A stretch of DNA of 64,000 nt from DATFDN01 sp963762525 (GTDB taxonomy: Bacteria > Pseudomonadota > Alphaproteobacteria > Acetobacterales > Acetobacteraceae): positions 602,727-666,726 of the forward strand of contig CAVXKT010000002.1 of the NCBI GenBank assembly GCA_963762525.1, read 5' to 3'. The first letter of the stretch is position 1; each line of letters starts with the position of its first letter. Below the pieces are notes generated by a model. That model was not told the origin of the DNA and did no database searches. It saw only the letters and a list, made by a program, of their open reading frames with translations. This document shows, piece after piece, positions 63,774-64,000 of the stretch. The position numbers and the translations under genes are program-made.

Positions 63774-64000
63774 CTAAGCTCGGCCGCGCGTCACGACTCG
63801 TCCGGCGCGCGTCCGGGTCGCGGCGCCTTCGGCAAACGTCGATTGGCCGTTGACCCAGGTCTCGATGATGCCGTCGGCCGGAGCGATCGGGGCGGCGTAG
63901 GTCGCGGCGTCGCGGACCGTGTTCGGATCGAACAGCACGAGATCGGCATGGGCGCCCTTTCGCACCACGCCGCGATCGGTCAGGCCGAACACCTCGGCGG
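63774..64000 (-). CDS. Amidohydrolase/D-aminoacylase family, C-terminal part
   Basis: The gene enters from the right edge; only its last ~75 codons are seen. GVVRKGAHADLVLFDPNTV is the conserved C-terminal strand of dihydroorotase/D-aminoacylase-like amidohydrolases, followed by IETWVNGQSTFAEGAAT and a basic tail RTRAGRVVTRGRA. The metal-binding part lies outside the window. Confidence 0.8.
   Translation of the reverse strand, partial: AEVFGLTDRGVVRKGAHADLVLFDPNTVRDAATYAAPIAPADGIIETWVNGQSTFAEGAATRTRAGRVVTRGRA

Noticed and set aside
1..64000. tRNA, rRNA, riboswitch and origin sites
   Set aside because: I looked through the gaps by eye and saw no cloverleaf, rRNA segment, riboswitch core or DnaA-box cluster; short or degenerate ones could be missed.

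Overview
The window looks like a chromosomal stretch of a high-GC alphaproteobacterium. The order bamD-recN-ligA, a ChpT-type phosphotransferase next to a DUF3553 protein and moaA, class I PHA synthase, the CTC form of ribosomal protein L25, and the DUF1127 and DUF899 families fit Rhodospirillales/Acetobacteraceae best. The assignment is inferred from gene content only. Most genes are tightly packed, often with 1- or 4-base stop/start overlaps, and no rRNA, tRNA, CRISPR array or complete insertion sequence was seen.

Layout. 0-6.1 kb: the end of a molybdenum hydroxylase, then a surface-polysaccharide block (flippase, membrane protein, Wzc-type co-polymerase/kinase, divergent SLBB export lipoprotein). 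6.1-9.2 kb: an accessory island with an array of five 33-bp repeats, a small one-TM protein with a conserved-looking C-terminal segment, a 5'-truncated reverse transcriptase overlapping a small membrane protein, and a class II Fic enzyme. 9.2-16.8 kb: a six-gene, translationally coupled operon on the minus strand: acyl carrier protein, acyl-CoA dehydrogenase homologue, aminoacyl-carrier-protein ligase, DUF1839 protein, GH2 glycosidase and a double alpha/beta hydrolase. This is the best candidate for an undescribed pathway. 17.1-18.6 kb: a flavin monooxygenase and the wreckage of an MBOAT/SGNH acetylation locus containing a short inversion. 18.8-25.5 kb: MFS transporter, bamD, recN, ligA with a lost stop codon, and a higBA toxin-antitoxin pair lying antisense to the ligA read-through.

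25.7-31 kb: a plus-strand run of a TPP enzyme, FAD monooxygenase, threonine aldolase and a PEP-CTERM-like secreted protein, all carrying several frameshifts. 31-38.6 kb: housekeeping ychF-pth-rplY, chemosensory cheA-cheW-chpT, DUF3553 and moaA. 38.7-49.6 kb: a mixed block of unknown secreted and periplasmic proteins, a peptide-type binding protein, an ArsR-like regulator divergent from a hydrolase/ABM pair, and a glycogen-debranching-type glycosidase coupled to a TPP enzyme. 49.8-64 kb: MATE pump, XRE regulator, HMA/DUF4396 pair, PHA synthase, an ectoine-hydrolase-type peptidase, glycogen phosphorylase, MarR, DUF899, two VOC proteins and the end of an amidohydrolase.

Glycogen phosphorylase, the debranching-type enzyme and PHA synthase point to carbon storage. 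The polysaccharide block, the PEP-CTERM-like protein and an exosortase-associated-type hydrolase point to an elaborate envelope. A recurring feature is single-base frameshifts in genes that should be intact (recN, cheA, GH2 and others). They may be uncorrected sequencing errors, so the reading frames given for those genes are reconstructions.
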